Shown piece after piece: positions 32,539-42,420 of a stretch of DNA of 64,000 nt (positions are counted from its first letter, which is position 1; every line of letters begins with the position of its first letter). A program made the translations under genes and the position numbers. The DNA comes from Diphasiastrum complanatum (taxonomy: Eukaryota; Streptophyta; Lycopodiopsida; Lycopodiales; Lycopodiaceae): contig CM055108.1 in NCBI GenBank assembly GCA_029204225.1, forward strand, positions 12,649,955-12,713,954. Reading direction: 5' to 3'. The notes under the pieces are model-generated. The model was not told the DNA's origin. It saw only the letters and a list, made by a program, of their open reading frames with translations, and did no database searches.

Positions 32539-32952
32539 CTATGTGAATCCAGACTTAAAAATGCTGTCATAGGTGTTTCGAAGCCTCGTGACAAGAAGCA
32601 TGTCCTTGGGCATCAGTGTCACCCTCTTGCCATGAATGGAGCACAACATCGAATCCTCAAACAATTTTGTCTGGAAGTCCTCGTATGCAGTATGGAGGGC
32701 CTCCAATGCAGTGATATTCCACCTCACTGCATAGGGCAGATGGGTGGTCATGTCTTGTGTAACCTCCCTCACAGCCCGGTAGAAGGCTGCTTTCAGGATC
32801 AGAAGTTTGGTGCTCCTCTGCAAGGCCCTGATGTCCCTCCACCATGGACAATGAGGTCTATCACATCCTTGCGGACGTACGGGTTCAGATGTCTAGGGAT
32901 GAGACGGTTGAACGAAACTGGTAAGCCTAGTAGTTTGCTTCGTCCGAGCCAT
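32539..32952 (-). pseudogene. CENH3-like histone H3 domain, copy A
   Basis: From the ATG at 32952 the protein begins MARTKQT, identical to the first seven residues of histone H3 including Lys4. After a diverged tail with one TAG (32893-32895) it continues [19 protein letters not shown], aligning with the H3 alphaN/alpha1 region. Then comes an extended loop 1 with the Trp typical of centromeric H3 (PYAVRW), alpha2 ([15 protein letters not shown]) and [19 protein letters not shown], which is closer to plant CENH3 (DSMLCAIHxRRVTLM) than to canonical H3 (DTNLCAIHAKRVTIM). It ends [13 protein letters not shown], longer than H3, then TAG in frame with the Ulp1 part. It lies behind a good promoter. 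It might be a degenerating gene or a transposon-borne copy. Confidence 0.75.
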
Positions 32953-33019
32953 TGAGGCCGAATATCTATATAACGTGAGGACAGAGACACAGCAGAAGAG
33001 ACACTGAGAACTCTAATGG

Positions 33020-33172
33020 TGATATCGCTATGACGCGAGAGAGTGGCAGCGTCAGGCGAGGAGAGGCAGGGGCTCGCGTGATGGCAATACTGGGAAAGTA
33101 AAGCTAATATCGCTACGACGCGAGAGGGTGTAAGGAACAGGCATGGAGAGGAGGTCGCTCGCGTGATGGTGA
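33020..33172 (-). repeat. Two ~86-bp imperfect repeats in the putative 5' UTR of copy A
   Basis: Units at about 33020-33090 and 33106-33172 share ATATCGCTA(T/C)GACGCGAGAG at one end and CTCGCGTGATGG at the other. They are GC- and CpG-rich compared with their surroundings and lie between the TATA box and the ATG. Confidence 0.75.
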
Positions 33173-33224
33173 TATCACGAATGCATTTTGTATGGATGCA
33201 ATCAAACGTTAGAGCGAATTGTGA

Positions 33225-33460
33225 GAAAACCTGTACAATCCCTGGGAATGGACTTATATAGGAGAGAAAAATTGGCACGTGTGAACCAGCGACACGTGGC
33301 TCAGTCAATTGCTGACATGTGGAACCACACGTCTGTATATGTACATGTGAAACTGCACGTACTAATCAACATGTGTGGGATCCCACGTGGGGACACGTAC
33401 CCGAATGGATCAATGACATGTGTTCTCGCACGTATAGGCTCACGCGTGTGGTCACGTGGC
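33225..33460 (-). promoter_or_regulatory. Promoter of copy A: TATA box with ACGT-box cluster
   Basis: On the gene's strand a TATA box, CTATATAAG (33253-33261), lies about 300 bp upstream of the ATG. Directly upstream of it are eight ACGT cores in about 180 bp (at 33277, 33294, 33329, 33357, 33385, 33395, 33430 and 33454), several as full G-boxes (CACGTG), plus several CATGTG variants. ACGT elements bind plant bZIP/bHLH factors and occur in histone and ABA-responsive promoters. The transcription start would be near 33225. Confidence 0.6.
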
Positions 33461-33479
33461 GGGATCATTACATGAAAAC

Positions 33480-34640
33480 AACACATTATGCTATTAGTTT
33501 TTTAATTTCTAAAGCTATAAAAAAGCATGGATGTATTATGTATGGTCGTTACGGTTTTCACACACACACACACACGTATTGTAACAATTTTATTGTTAAA
33601 AGCAACTTAACTATTACGTTAAAACATATTCAAATATGTGATACGACATAGCAAAGTATTAACCAAATTTCATGTGTTATTGTGTTAGTTCAAGTTATTA
33701 TTGAGGTAAATCACGAGATTGAAGTTAAAAGTAACATGCAAAAATTAATGTCATAAAAGTAGACAATCGAAATATGATACTATGACAAGGACATTTTTTT
33801 GTTTGAAGCTATGTTAATGATTTGTGAAAAATAAATCATGTACTATTAATAAATTTCCTAACAACAAATGTATAGAACATTCTCTGCATGCGTAATATTT
33901 TTTATTGCATAAATGAAACTTGGAAAGCATCATGCTAGAAAACGGTTTGCATGTATTTTTTATAATCTATACAGAATTTGAATCATTATGTGAACAAAGT
34001 TACTGCGATGCATCGTAGGTGCACTAATGCAGTTTTGAGAGATCAGCTCATGGTAAAGTACGAGAATGGTAAATTTTTATATACAAAAATATATATAGAA
34101 GTATAAATGGAATGTTTATAGAAAAAACAATGATGTTCGTATAGCACAACTCATTCAAAATGAATGCATCTACATCAGGAAGAGTATCTGGAAAATTTCT
34201 ATGGAACCGAATTTAATTTTTTTTTGGCAAATCTTGAAGTTGAAATGATACGCATGTCTACCAATATACGAGTACAATATGAAATCTTTTGAAATTGATT
34301 GTTACTTATAACTTTGAAAACTATATGGAAATGTTCTAAAAAAGTACACATTCGTGGTTTTACATACGACCTTATTTGTAATGCAAGAATGTCAATTAAC
34401 TATACAAGGAAACATATATCAAAATGTATAAATTTAACATTTGCAACAAAGGGCAATATACAAAAATGTTATGTATGTCATGGTTCATCTATTTTAAATT
34501 ACAAGTACTCACCAATACAGGATTACATAATAGAATTCGTTCAAAATGATTACCATCCACATCATAAAAACATGTATAAATAAATTTTATCATTTCTGCA
34601 AGTACGATGTGATCCCTAAGACAAGAGTCTCGAACTATTA
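33480..34640. other. AT-rich sequence without a recognised gene
   Basis: Contains a short (AC)n run near 33560-33577. No frame, LTR or RNA gene could be supported. Confidence 0.4.
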
Positions 34641-34644
34641 TGTA

Positions 34645-34880
34645 TCAAAGAACATCACTATTTTTTGGTAATGGCAAATTAGGATTGAACCAGTCCTGAA
34701 GTCTTGGACGACTTCCTTTTGGGAGTTTGATTGCCATCCAATTGAGTAGGTAACTTGCATAGTGCCCAGTGAGGCGTGTGCATGAATCATTCGAGTGTGC
34801 GGATTGGTCAATGAAAGTTGAAAGACTCGTATGTGCTTGTCTAAAAGTTTGGAATTCGCCAGGGATTAGAGGCCAGTTAT
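34645..34880 (-). pseudogene. Unknown C-terminal coding fragment
   Basis: A minus frame open from the LTR edge to a stop at 34645 reads QYNWPLIPGEFQTFRQAH, then HYASYLLNWMAIKLPKGSRP and LQDWFNPNLPLPKNSDVL. The composition (Trp, Pro, aromatic spacing) looks protein-like, but no family was recognised. The N-terminal part is cut off by the LTR at 34883. Confidence 0.35.
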
Positions 34881-34882
34881 AT

Positions 34883-35557
34883 TGAAATTTCACAATTCTA
34901 GCTTGACCATTTTTGGTCACATGCATTGTACTTGGCAAGATGGCCATGTAAATAGATGCCACACGTGCCAAATCACATAGGATGCTTTCCAATAAGTTCA
35001 TTCCTCATATTACATTGTGATAGCATCTTTGAAATGAGGCAAAAATTGTTTGGATAGGCTAGAGAAATTCTATGATCTAAAAATAGCATGTTTTTCATTG
35101 TTTTTGGATCTCGAGATCTTGACCCCAAGTCAGGGTGGATCCAATGACCTATTAGGTTAGATATTAGGGTTAGGGTATGAAAAGTTCAGAGGTGCCCTAA
35201 CATGATCATATTCGAGCTGAAAATGTATAAATACATGATGGGATCTCCATCAAATTATCAAGAAAAATAGAGTTTTTCCACTTCTAACATCATTGTCTTT
35301 TGGTGGCGAGTCTAGCTATTGGATGTGAGTGTTTTTATGCATTAATTGCTTGGATTGGAAGGTGCTGAACTTGTTTAGAGGTCTGAGAAACTTGCTGTAC
35401 TTTACTTTGGTTCATTTGATCAAATCTATGTGCCTAATGTGGAGTTAAATGCCAAATTTGCTAGTTTTGGTAACTAGTCTTGATTCTAGCTCATAGTTTG
35501 GATCTAGATCTTTTATTTGTGCATCCTCCATCACTTTTAGGATTGATTGGAATTGAA
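34883..35557 (+). repeat. Solo-like LTR of the Copia-2 family, inverted
   Basis: 675 bp on the plus strand, collinear with the 27168-27825 LTR along its whole length, with few substitutions. No primer site or polypurine tract adjoins it, so it is a solo LTR or a truncated insertion. No target duplication was found. It contains ATGTATAAATACATG (promoter). Confidence 0.8.
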
Positions 35558-35559
35558 GT

Positions 35560-35990
35560 CATCAATGAAATTTGCATACATCTTTTCCCCACCATTGTTA
35601 GTTGTACTAAAAGAATGAAGATCCGAATGCACAAGTTGAAAAACTTCTTTAGATCTAGAAGTAGATCTAGAATAAGCATGTCTATGAGATTTGGACAAGG
35701 CACAATGTTCACAAAATGTATTATTTTCGATAAGACTTTTAGAAAGACCAAGAACATGCTCTTTCTTGGCCATTACTTCCACTGAATGGATGTAAAATCC
35801 AAATGTTCTGGCTAAGATCTTTGCAAAGCTACAAAAGCTAGAAATGGCAAAGCATCCTAATTCTACCTTTGATGGAAAGATGCTATTACACCACAATCGT
35901 GTGTGCATCTCTTGTTATTAATCCTTTCAACACGAAAGTGAAAACCAAAAGCCCATATAGCATTATACATTTTGCACTGCCACATGACAA
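35560..35990 (-). pseudogene. Copia pre-integrase/integrase fragment
   Basis: The minus strand reads HCALSKSHRHAYSRSTSRS, then LVHSDLHSF and ANFIDDFN, the pre-integrase and integrase start of a copia element. It is cut at FIDDFN by the solo-like LTR. It belongs to a family different from Copia-2. Confidence 0.75.
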
Positions 35991-36193
35991 ACATGAATCT
36001 CATAAATAATCACTATGAATGAACATGGTGTTTCAAAATGATTAAACAAATATTGTTATAAACAAGAATGTTCTAATAATAAAGTATTTAAAGAATAATA
36101 CCTTCCATTTGCATCCTCTTGCAAAGTCCCATTCTGTGTTTGATATTTTTTGTCCCTCTTTTGTTGCTTTTTGTAGTGTGTCATGCATCCACT

Positions 36194-37870
36194 CTATAGT
36201 GCATTGCTTGGGCAATGGCTCAAGATCATGTGAACTTGAGGCCGTGTGTCTACCTCTATTCTATCGTTGGCGCTTTCTAGACAAGGCCCTTTTTTTTTTT
36301 TCCCTTCATATAGGTCTAACCATTTATCCATAACTCCACAATTATAAAGCATGAATGTAGAAATTTTTTCTCGTTGGAAGGGTGCCAACCTATGGACCTT
36401 TCCCATCCCTTAAATTTTTTCGCTAGTTACCTCTTCGGCTTCCTCATCACACCACAATAGTGGAGCAAATGAATGTAGTTGGTGCAAAATTTCAATAACA
36501 TAAAAGAGAGATTCATGTACTAACCATTCCTCTAAAATGCTACCTTCAGGTCTTGTCTTTTGACGCACAAAATCTTTTAAGATTTTCATGTACCTTTCCA
36601 TAAAAAACATCCACCTAAAAAGTCACAAATGGTTAAAAATAAGTGTTTTATTTAATGAGTTCATGTATCAATTGATTTAGTTTAAATACACATGCAAAAG
36701 ATAATTTATGCACTTATACCTAGTATGCACTGGACCTGCAATAGAAACTTCTTCAACCAAGTGCACCAATAAATGCACTTGTGAGTCCATGATGGAAGTC
36801 GGAAAATATCTCTCAAACATGCACACAATCTTATCTTTTGACAAGCACCCACGAATTGACAATGGATAGATGAATTGAATCATCTTTAGCCAATCATGAG
36901 ATTTGAGACCTTGCAACTTTCCATCCACTGTGAATGATGACCGTAGAGAATGGGCAAAACCAGTTGGTGTTCTAATGTCATGAATAAAGGAGTGCACATG
37001 GTTAAGTTCCTCCTTACTGAATGTCCAAGGTACTTTTGGATCATGATCTTCACCATCCTTTATCCAATATTCTTTTTTGGTGTTTGATTCTTTTAGATCG
37101 TGCCTTGCAGCAATGGTATTTTTTCACCAATCAAGTGTTTCCAAATAGATTCACCCACATTTTTAAATCTGTGCATGAGATCAAGTGGGTAATTGATCAA
37201 AAGGTTATTCCAATATTCCAAACGATGAAATATAGATAATCTTTTCATACCATCGATTGGCTTTGCTTGAGATTCCTCCCATAGTATTCGCCAATCTTTC
37301 ACGGATCCTCTTTGGAGGCATCTCTCTCTCAACTCTTCCTCCAAAACCTCTTCTATGAGTGTCTCTGAATGGATGGCCTTCATGCAAGTATTTACGATGA
37401 TTTTCATAAACTACTTTTTTGAGACTAAAAGAGTATCTTTCCACAAGATTTGGCCCGCACAAAAAACAAGCCTGTCCAACAAATGGATACTATCAATCAC
37501 TACTAAAAAAAGTATATGTCAGAGAATAATTATAGCCATTGTAGTATATCATGTAAATGTCAAGAATTACTAGTTGTATGTAATTGTAAACAAACTCCTA
37601 TGTACACAAGATAGACATTGTTTGAATGATTATTAGAGCATTCACCTAATCCTGGATAGTCATGCATTGTCCACATTACAATGGCATGTAGTGTAAACTC
37701 CCTCTCATGTATGGGGCACGAAATGTCATATGCTTTTATCCCCTTCCACAAATCTTCCAAATTTCCATCATCTCTTTTAAGCCTTGATGTAGATGACGAG
37801 ATAATTGCTTTATATGTGGATCGTTGTATTGCATTTGTTGTCTACGTCGACCATTACGAGGATTATTGTC
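36194..37870 (-). pseudogene. CACTA (En/Spm) tnp2-type transposase, spliced, decayed
   Basis: Minus-strand exons in family order: LEDLWKGIKAYD with MWTMHDYPGLGE (about 37850-37640); CGPNLVERYSFSLKKVVY (about 37460); after a frameshift near 37315, LEYWNNLLINYPLDLMHRF; then a DUF4218-type region with GLKSHDWLKMIQFIYP and VHLLVHLVEE. A precise intron at 36615-36719 (AG, then GTATAAG; TTTTTAG, then GTGG) restores HTRWMFFMERYMK, the family's RWMYPFERYMK. A TAA at 36410 interrupts the C-terminal part (REKISTFMLYNCGVMDKW). The protein would bind CACTA ends and catalyse cut-and-paste. The N-terminal third of the family is missing upstream, where the SET exon lies. Confidence 0.82.
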
Positions 37871-38219
37871 TCTAACACTAAATGAGGATGAAGAATCCTA
37901 TATATCAAAATAACAAGAAGTAGGTTGAAATAATACTTGATAAACATTTCCTCCCAATTCTTGATAGATCTAAATGTTGCATATGAATATAAATTACTCT
38001 TAGTTTAAAAAGTATTAACATACCAATGTATCTGTTAGACAGATTTGTCTTTTCAACTTGTTAACATTCAATGAACTCAAAAACGAACAATGCTCCTATC
38101 ATTTAATGTAGGCTAGTGACGAATCATGCTCCTAACATTTGACATATTTAATGACACAAACCAAATACAATCAAGATGCATGGATTATACATCTCTACAT
38201 ATTAACAAAATTTAAATCT

Positions 38220-39182
38220 TCACATTTGACTTATTGTCTTTTGCAAACATTTGGGTAGAGGACGGTTGAAACTAGTCTTGATGAACAATTCCTCCCCAAA
38301 CCTGATAGATCTAGTGGCACGGACCATTACATAAGTGCCCTTTACATTCCTAGTAAAATATTCTTCTTTTCCATTGGTGCATTCCTCAAAATCACAATTC
38401 ATCAATAGAGGGTGGCCAATGGAACTATTTATATATGCAGCAATGTTTTCATGCACATCTGAACGTCCATCAATGTATGTACGATTTGCCCTTGAGATGT
38501 TGCCTCCTTGCATGCATTGCTCCTCTAAAGAACAAGCATTTGAATTCAAGCCATATACTTGCATCCTCCATTGATGATGACACAAAGCATGCCAATCAAT
38601 ACTACTCAATGCAAAAAGGCCCAAACCAGCCTCAAGAAATTGTTTACTAGGTTTGATCATGTACATTCGACCCCAATACGTAAATGGTGTTCCATTTAAT
38701 GGTAATGGTGATTGGAGTGGCCAACACAAATATCTACTTCTAATAAAAGCTTTTACTAATGGTTGCAAGCTAGGTGGAAGAGGAAGGTCAGACAAAGAAC
38801 CTAGAATGTCTTTTGACACATCAACAGTGCATAGTAATTTGCAATTATCTTTCAAACTAGTCATAATACGTCCAAGACGTGTTATCTTTTTTAAAGAGGT
38901 GGTCATGTTTGTGGAATCCACATGGAGTATTGTGGAGAACTCACGTGCAACATCTAGGATAGGTGTGGTTGGGTGGTAAGAATGTTCTAGAGATTCGAAG
39001 ACATGGATTGAGTCACAAGACATTGATGAACTAATTATATCATGCAAGGGGTCATCATCAACAAGAGCATCATCTAGGGCCAATGATAATCTAAAATCAA
39101 TATTCATGTGATTTATCCTATCAATAATATTCTTGATCTCTCTTGCAACTCTTTTTCTTGAAACCAACTTATGGTCCTTCTT
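38220..39182 (-). CDS. SET-domain protein exon (putative lysine methyltransferase)
   Basis: A 320-codon open exon starts directly after a splice acceptor (CAACTTTTGCAG) at 39183 and ends at a TGA at 38220; it has no ATG of its own at the start. The C-terminal part is SET-like: EAGLGLFALSSI (the GxG motif), HENIAAYINSSIGHPLLMNC (the NHSC-like core, here with Ser), then VMVRATRSIRFGEELFIK. The N-terminal 170 residues are unassigned, and the post-SET cysteines are absent. SET proteins methylate lysines on histones, but the NHSC-equivalent is unusual (INSS), so activity is uncertain. The tnp2 exons start about 350 bp downstream on the same strand. Confidence 0.65.
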   Translation of the reverse strand, partial: KKDHKLVSRKRVAREIKNIIDRINHMNIDFRLSLALDDALVDDDPLHDIISSSMSCDSIHVFESLEHSYHPTTPILDVAREFSTILHVDSTNMTTSLKKITRLGRIMTSLKDNCKLLCTVDVSKDILGSLSDLPLPPSLQPLVKAFIRSRYLCWPLQSPLPLNGTPFTYWGRMYMIKPSKQFLEAGLGLFALSSIDWHALCHHQWRMQVYGLNSNACSLEEQCMQGGNISRANRTYIDGRSDVHENIAAYINSSIGHPLLMNCDFEECTNGKEEYFTRNVKGTYVMVRATRSIRFGEELFIKTSFNRPLPKCLQKTISQM

Positions 39183-39211
39183 CTGCAAAAGTTGAAAATG
39201 TTAGATGTATC

Positions 39212-39212
39212 A

Positions 39213-39246
<34 letters not shown>
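39212..39246. repeat. (CT)n microsatellite in the intron before the SET exon
   Basis: A pure CT run of about 17 units; GA on the gene strand. Confidence 0.9.
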
Positions 39247-39250
<4 letters not shown>

Positions 39251-39582
39251 CATGAAACATAAATTAATATATAACACAAACCGTAAACCAGTAGCATGAA
39301 ACACACATACAAACACACACAAACACATGCACGCACACACACACCCACCCACACCGACCCTAAACACACATGAAGAGAAAAATAGAGAGAACATTATAGA
39401 GTGCTAATCAAAACTCCCGAACTACACGATTATATCCTACTCCAGAATGTCACCACATGCTCCCTCCCTGTGGCGTTTGGGCTTTTTTGTGGAACTCATC
39501 TTCCAACAAAAAACATTTGAACCATGCCTTTAACAAAAGAAAACAAGTGCTACACACCTTCCTAGATTTTGGGAGTGTTGGT

Positions 39583-39716
<134 letters not shown>

Positions 39717-39765
39717 GTGAATGAGTCTATTATGGGTGATTGAATATGGAAATCAAGATTAGCTA

Positions 39766-39930
39766 CATCTAACCATTCTATTTGGATTTTTTCTTTTAGA
39801 AGCAAGTGAGAGATTAACTTCATCTAATCATTCCATTTGGATTTTTCTTTTTAGAAGCAAGTGAGAGATTAACTTCATCTAAATATTCTATTTGGATTTT
39901 TCCTTTTAGAAGCAAGTGAGAAATTAACTT
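39766..39930. repeat. Three 55-bp tandem repeats
   Basis: Units at 39766, 39821 and 39876, each CATCTAA...TTTGGATTTTT..TTTTAGAAGCAAGTGAGA, with only a few differences. Confidence 0.9.
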
Positions 39931-41060
39931 CAAAGTATCGTGGCACTCATCCTATCGCTCAATATTTATTGGCCAAACTATACTTGAAGTGTCATAAGGG
40001 TCAAAGGTTAAAGCATTTCCAAAAACACTTTAAAGAGTTTATCTCTCGTACTCTTGGATTCTTTGTGTGCACTCCATTGGCCCAAATATGATCGTTGACA
40101 ATCCTCCTTGTCCGAATCCCAAGGCCTTTGCATTGTGTGCATGTACATGGTATCCTCTCATCATATTCTGGCTAAAACTGGTCCAATAGCTTTCAAGATG
40201 GAATGATCAAAATCAAACAATCAGTCATATACTCAATTGATTCATTGCCCACTCAATCACTCATTTGATTAATTAATATTTGGCTTGAGTTAGTTAAAGA
40301 TAAATCTTTTTAGATTGGCCTAGTGTGCCATGGTATCTCATGACGAGCAATATGCATTCGCCCTTTCTATCTATGGTTGCTTTGTATGCAAGAAATCATA
40401 TACTAGATAACACACCATTGATCAACATCTTTATTACAATGCTAAATGATATTTCAACTAATTACTCTGATTTCATATAAGGTTATATAGTTCACACACC
40501 AACAATTAAAAAGATTTATCATATAGGTCACATATCACTAAGGTCCTCAATATAACATAAATGCTTTTGATCATGAATCTAAAATGAGCCCATGCAACCA
40601 TTTAAGAGGCCACATGACAAAAACAATTTTTTTTTATTTGATCATGTAATTATGTCATCAAATTATATCAAATCTATGACACCTAGATTATCAATAAACT
40701 AAATGTTTTATGGCATCACCGATTTGACATAAATTATGTCATAAAATATTTAAAAAACTTGTCAAATTACTTGTTTAATAATAATATGTACTATTTCTTA
40801 TATCATGATTTTGTCTTGTATGTCAAATCTCAAGAAAAATAAAATTTATAACAATATAAAACTAGTTTTAACAATTAAATACTACCATAATGATCTTCAA
40901 ATTGATTTTCTTACATTCCATCATATTAAAAAAAATATTTTATGTAAAATCCTACAATAAAATATTTCATAAAATCTAGGAAAGATTATGAGAATATTGA
41001 ATGACATTTGAAGCGTGCAAGCCCATGTGGGGGACCCTCTCACATGCCAAGAGAGGGGAA
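39931..41060. other. AT-rich sequence without a recognised gene
   Basis: No supported frame or domain. It precedes the dyad cluster and the gene at 41435. Confidence 0.4.
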
Positions 41061-41067
41061 AAAAAAT

Positions 41068-41140
41068 GCGTGGAACATCCACGCGTGGATATCGCGTGGA
41101 TTATCCATGCATGGATAACTTCTGCGTGGATAATCCACGC
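41068..41140. repeat. Cluster of 17-bp dyad motifs
   Basis: GCGTGGAACATCCACGC (41068), GCGTGGATTATCCATGC (41094) and GCGTGGATAATCCACGC (41124), with a half copy between. Each is an inverted repeat of GCGTGGAT. Arrays of short motifs in both orientations are typical of subterminal transposase-binding regions of CACTA elements, or of factor-binding promoter regions. It is about 300 bp upstream of the ATG at 41435. Confidence 0.65.
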
Positions 41141-41434
41141 GAAACTTGAATGCCAATAAAATAGCATTTTCGCGAGCATTCTTGCTCCTCTTCTTTTGCT
41201 TTCAAGTTTTATAGGTTTTCTAATCTAGTATTTAGTGCTCTTGCTTGCTATTGCTCTTCTAAGCTCTAAGATCTTGCTCTTGCTTTTGCTTGCTCTACTG
41301 ATCTTGTTTGTTCTTGCTTACTATTAATCTATTGCTTTCTTGTCATTGCTTACTCTTCTACCCTAAAAGTCTTCAATACTCTTTCACTCCCATTCTCCAA
41401 TACTTTCTAACTTTTAAAGTTTTTCTTTGATACA

Positions 41435-42330
41435 ATGTCTTCAAGTGGTAGGTCAAGTGGAAGGTCAAGTGGGAGACCATCTAGGAGAAGAGCTCATGAG
41501 AAGCCCAAAGAATATAATCAAGAGTTGTTTGAGAATCTATCTCCTCAACAAAGAGATAGAATAAAAAAAACTTGTGTTATCTTCTTCAGGTGAATCATCC
41601 GAGAGAAGAGCTTCCGAAGATGCCCCTTCCCAAAAATCGTGTAGTGTGTATTATGATCTTAATCCATGTGGTGGAGTTATAAAAAATACGCGTGGCAATG
41701 TAGTTCATGCCCATTTGCGTGATTTAGTTGCTTTATATTTTGGTAAAGATTACATGATCGATTGGTCCTCCCAATCGCTTGAAGACAAAATTAAAATAAT
41801 AGAGACTTTGTATTCTGAATTTCCTCAATCCAATGCTTTTAGTATGACTTGGGCCTTGAATACAATGTGCCTTTGGATTCGAAACAAAAGGCAATTGATG
41901 AGAAGAGTCATGAGGAATTTCAAGAATCCCACGAAGCCTAGATTGTGCTCCAAAAGGGATTGGAGGAAGGTGAAAGGGGAATTGTTGCAAAACAATCCCC
42001 AAAAGTATGAACAACAACGTAGGGCCACCACCGAGAAGCTCTTAAAACATGGCCAAAGTCACTTGGGATCGGGAGGAAGGGGCAATCTAGAGGCCCAATT
42101 TGTAAGTGTAATATTTTTTTAAATGATTCTATTTTTATAGTGAGATTGTTAATGTTTTTTATTGCTAAACTATATTGTATTGCTAAACTATGTTTTTTTG
42201 TTGAATGTAGCTTAGTGATTTTGGAAGACACATGACCGCCGCGGAGTACAAGCAAGGTTATGATCATGGATGTGCCGGCCTTAAGGCTTTTATGAAATCC
42301 CATGGATTGTTTCCAATCGTAAACTCTTAA
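41435..42330 (+). pseudogene. Two-exon gene resembling plant En/Spm Transposase_24 proteins
   Basis: The ATG at 41435 starts an Arg/Ser-rich segment (MSSSGRSSGRSSGRPSRRR). A one-base shift in an A8 run at about 41563-41570 moves the frame to SSSGESSERRASEDAP. The exon ends at 42101 (CAATTT, then GTAAGTG). The intron 42102-42210 ends in GTTGAATGTAG, and exon 2 reads LSDFGRHMTAAEYKQG to a TAA at 42328. The layout (charged, Trp/Lys/Arg-rich core with MCLWIRNKRQLMRRVMR, then KYEQQRRATTEK and HLGSGGRGNL) resembles the accessory CACTA protein, whose family has R..WK...K and HTxGSKSF motifs. The assignment is moderate. The frameshift could be a sequencing error. Confidence 0.5.
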
Positions 42331-42420
42331 CCTTTATTGTTTTGTGATTGTTTACTTTGTTGTTTACAAGTAAGTTTAATCTCAATGTAATTAAATCTTT
42401 GATTCTATTCTGTAGAGAGG

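Noticed and set aside
33188-33651. Overlapping frames across the ACGT-rich promoter
   Set aside because: Generated by repeated CACGTG-like motifs; no protein family; better explained as regulatory DNA.
37494-37520. CACTACTAAAAAAAG inside the tnp2 gene as a CACTA terminal repeat
   Set aside because: It lies within a probable intron and no matching inverted end with a 3-bp duplication was found.
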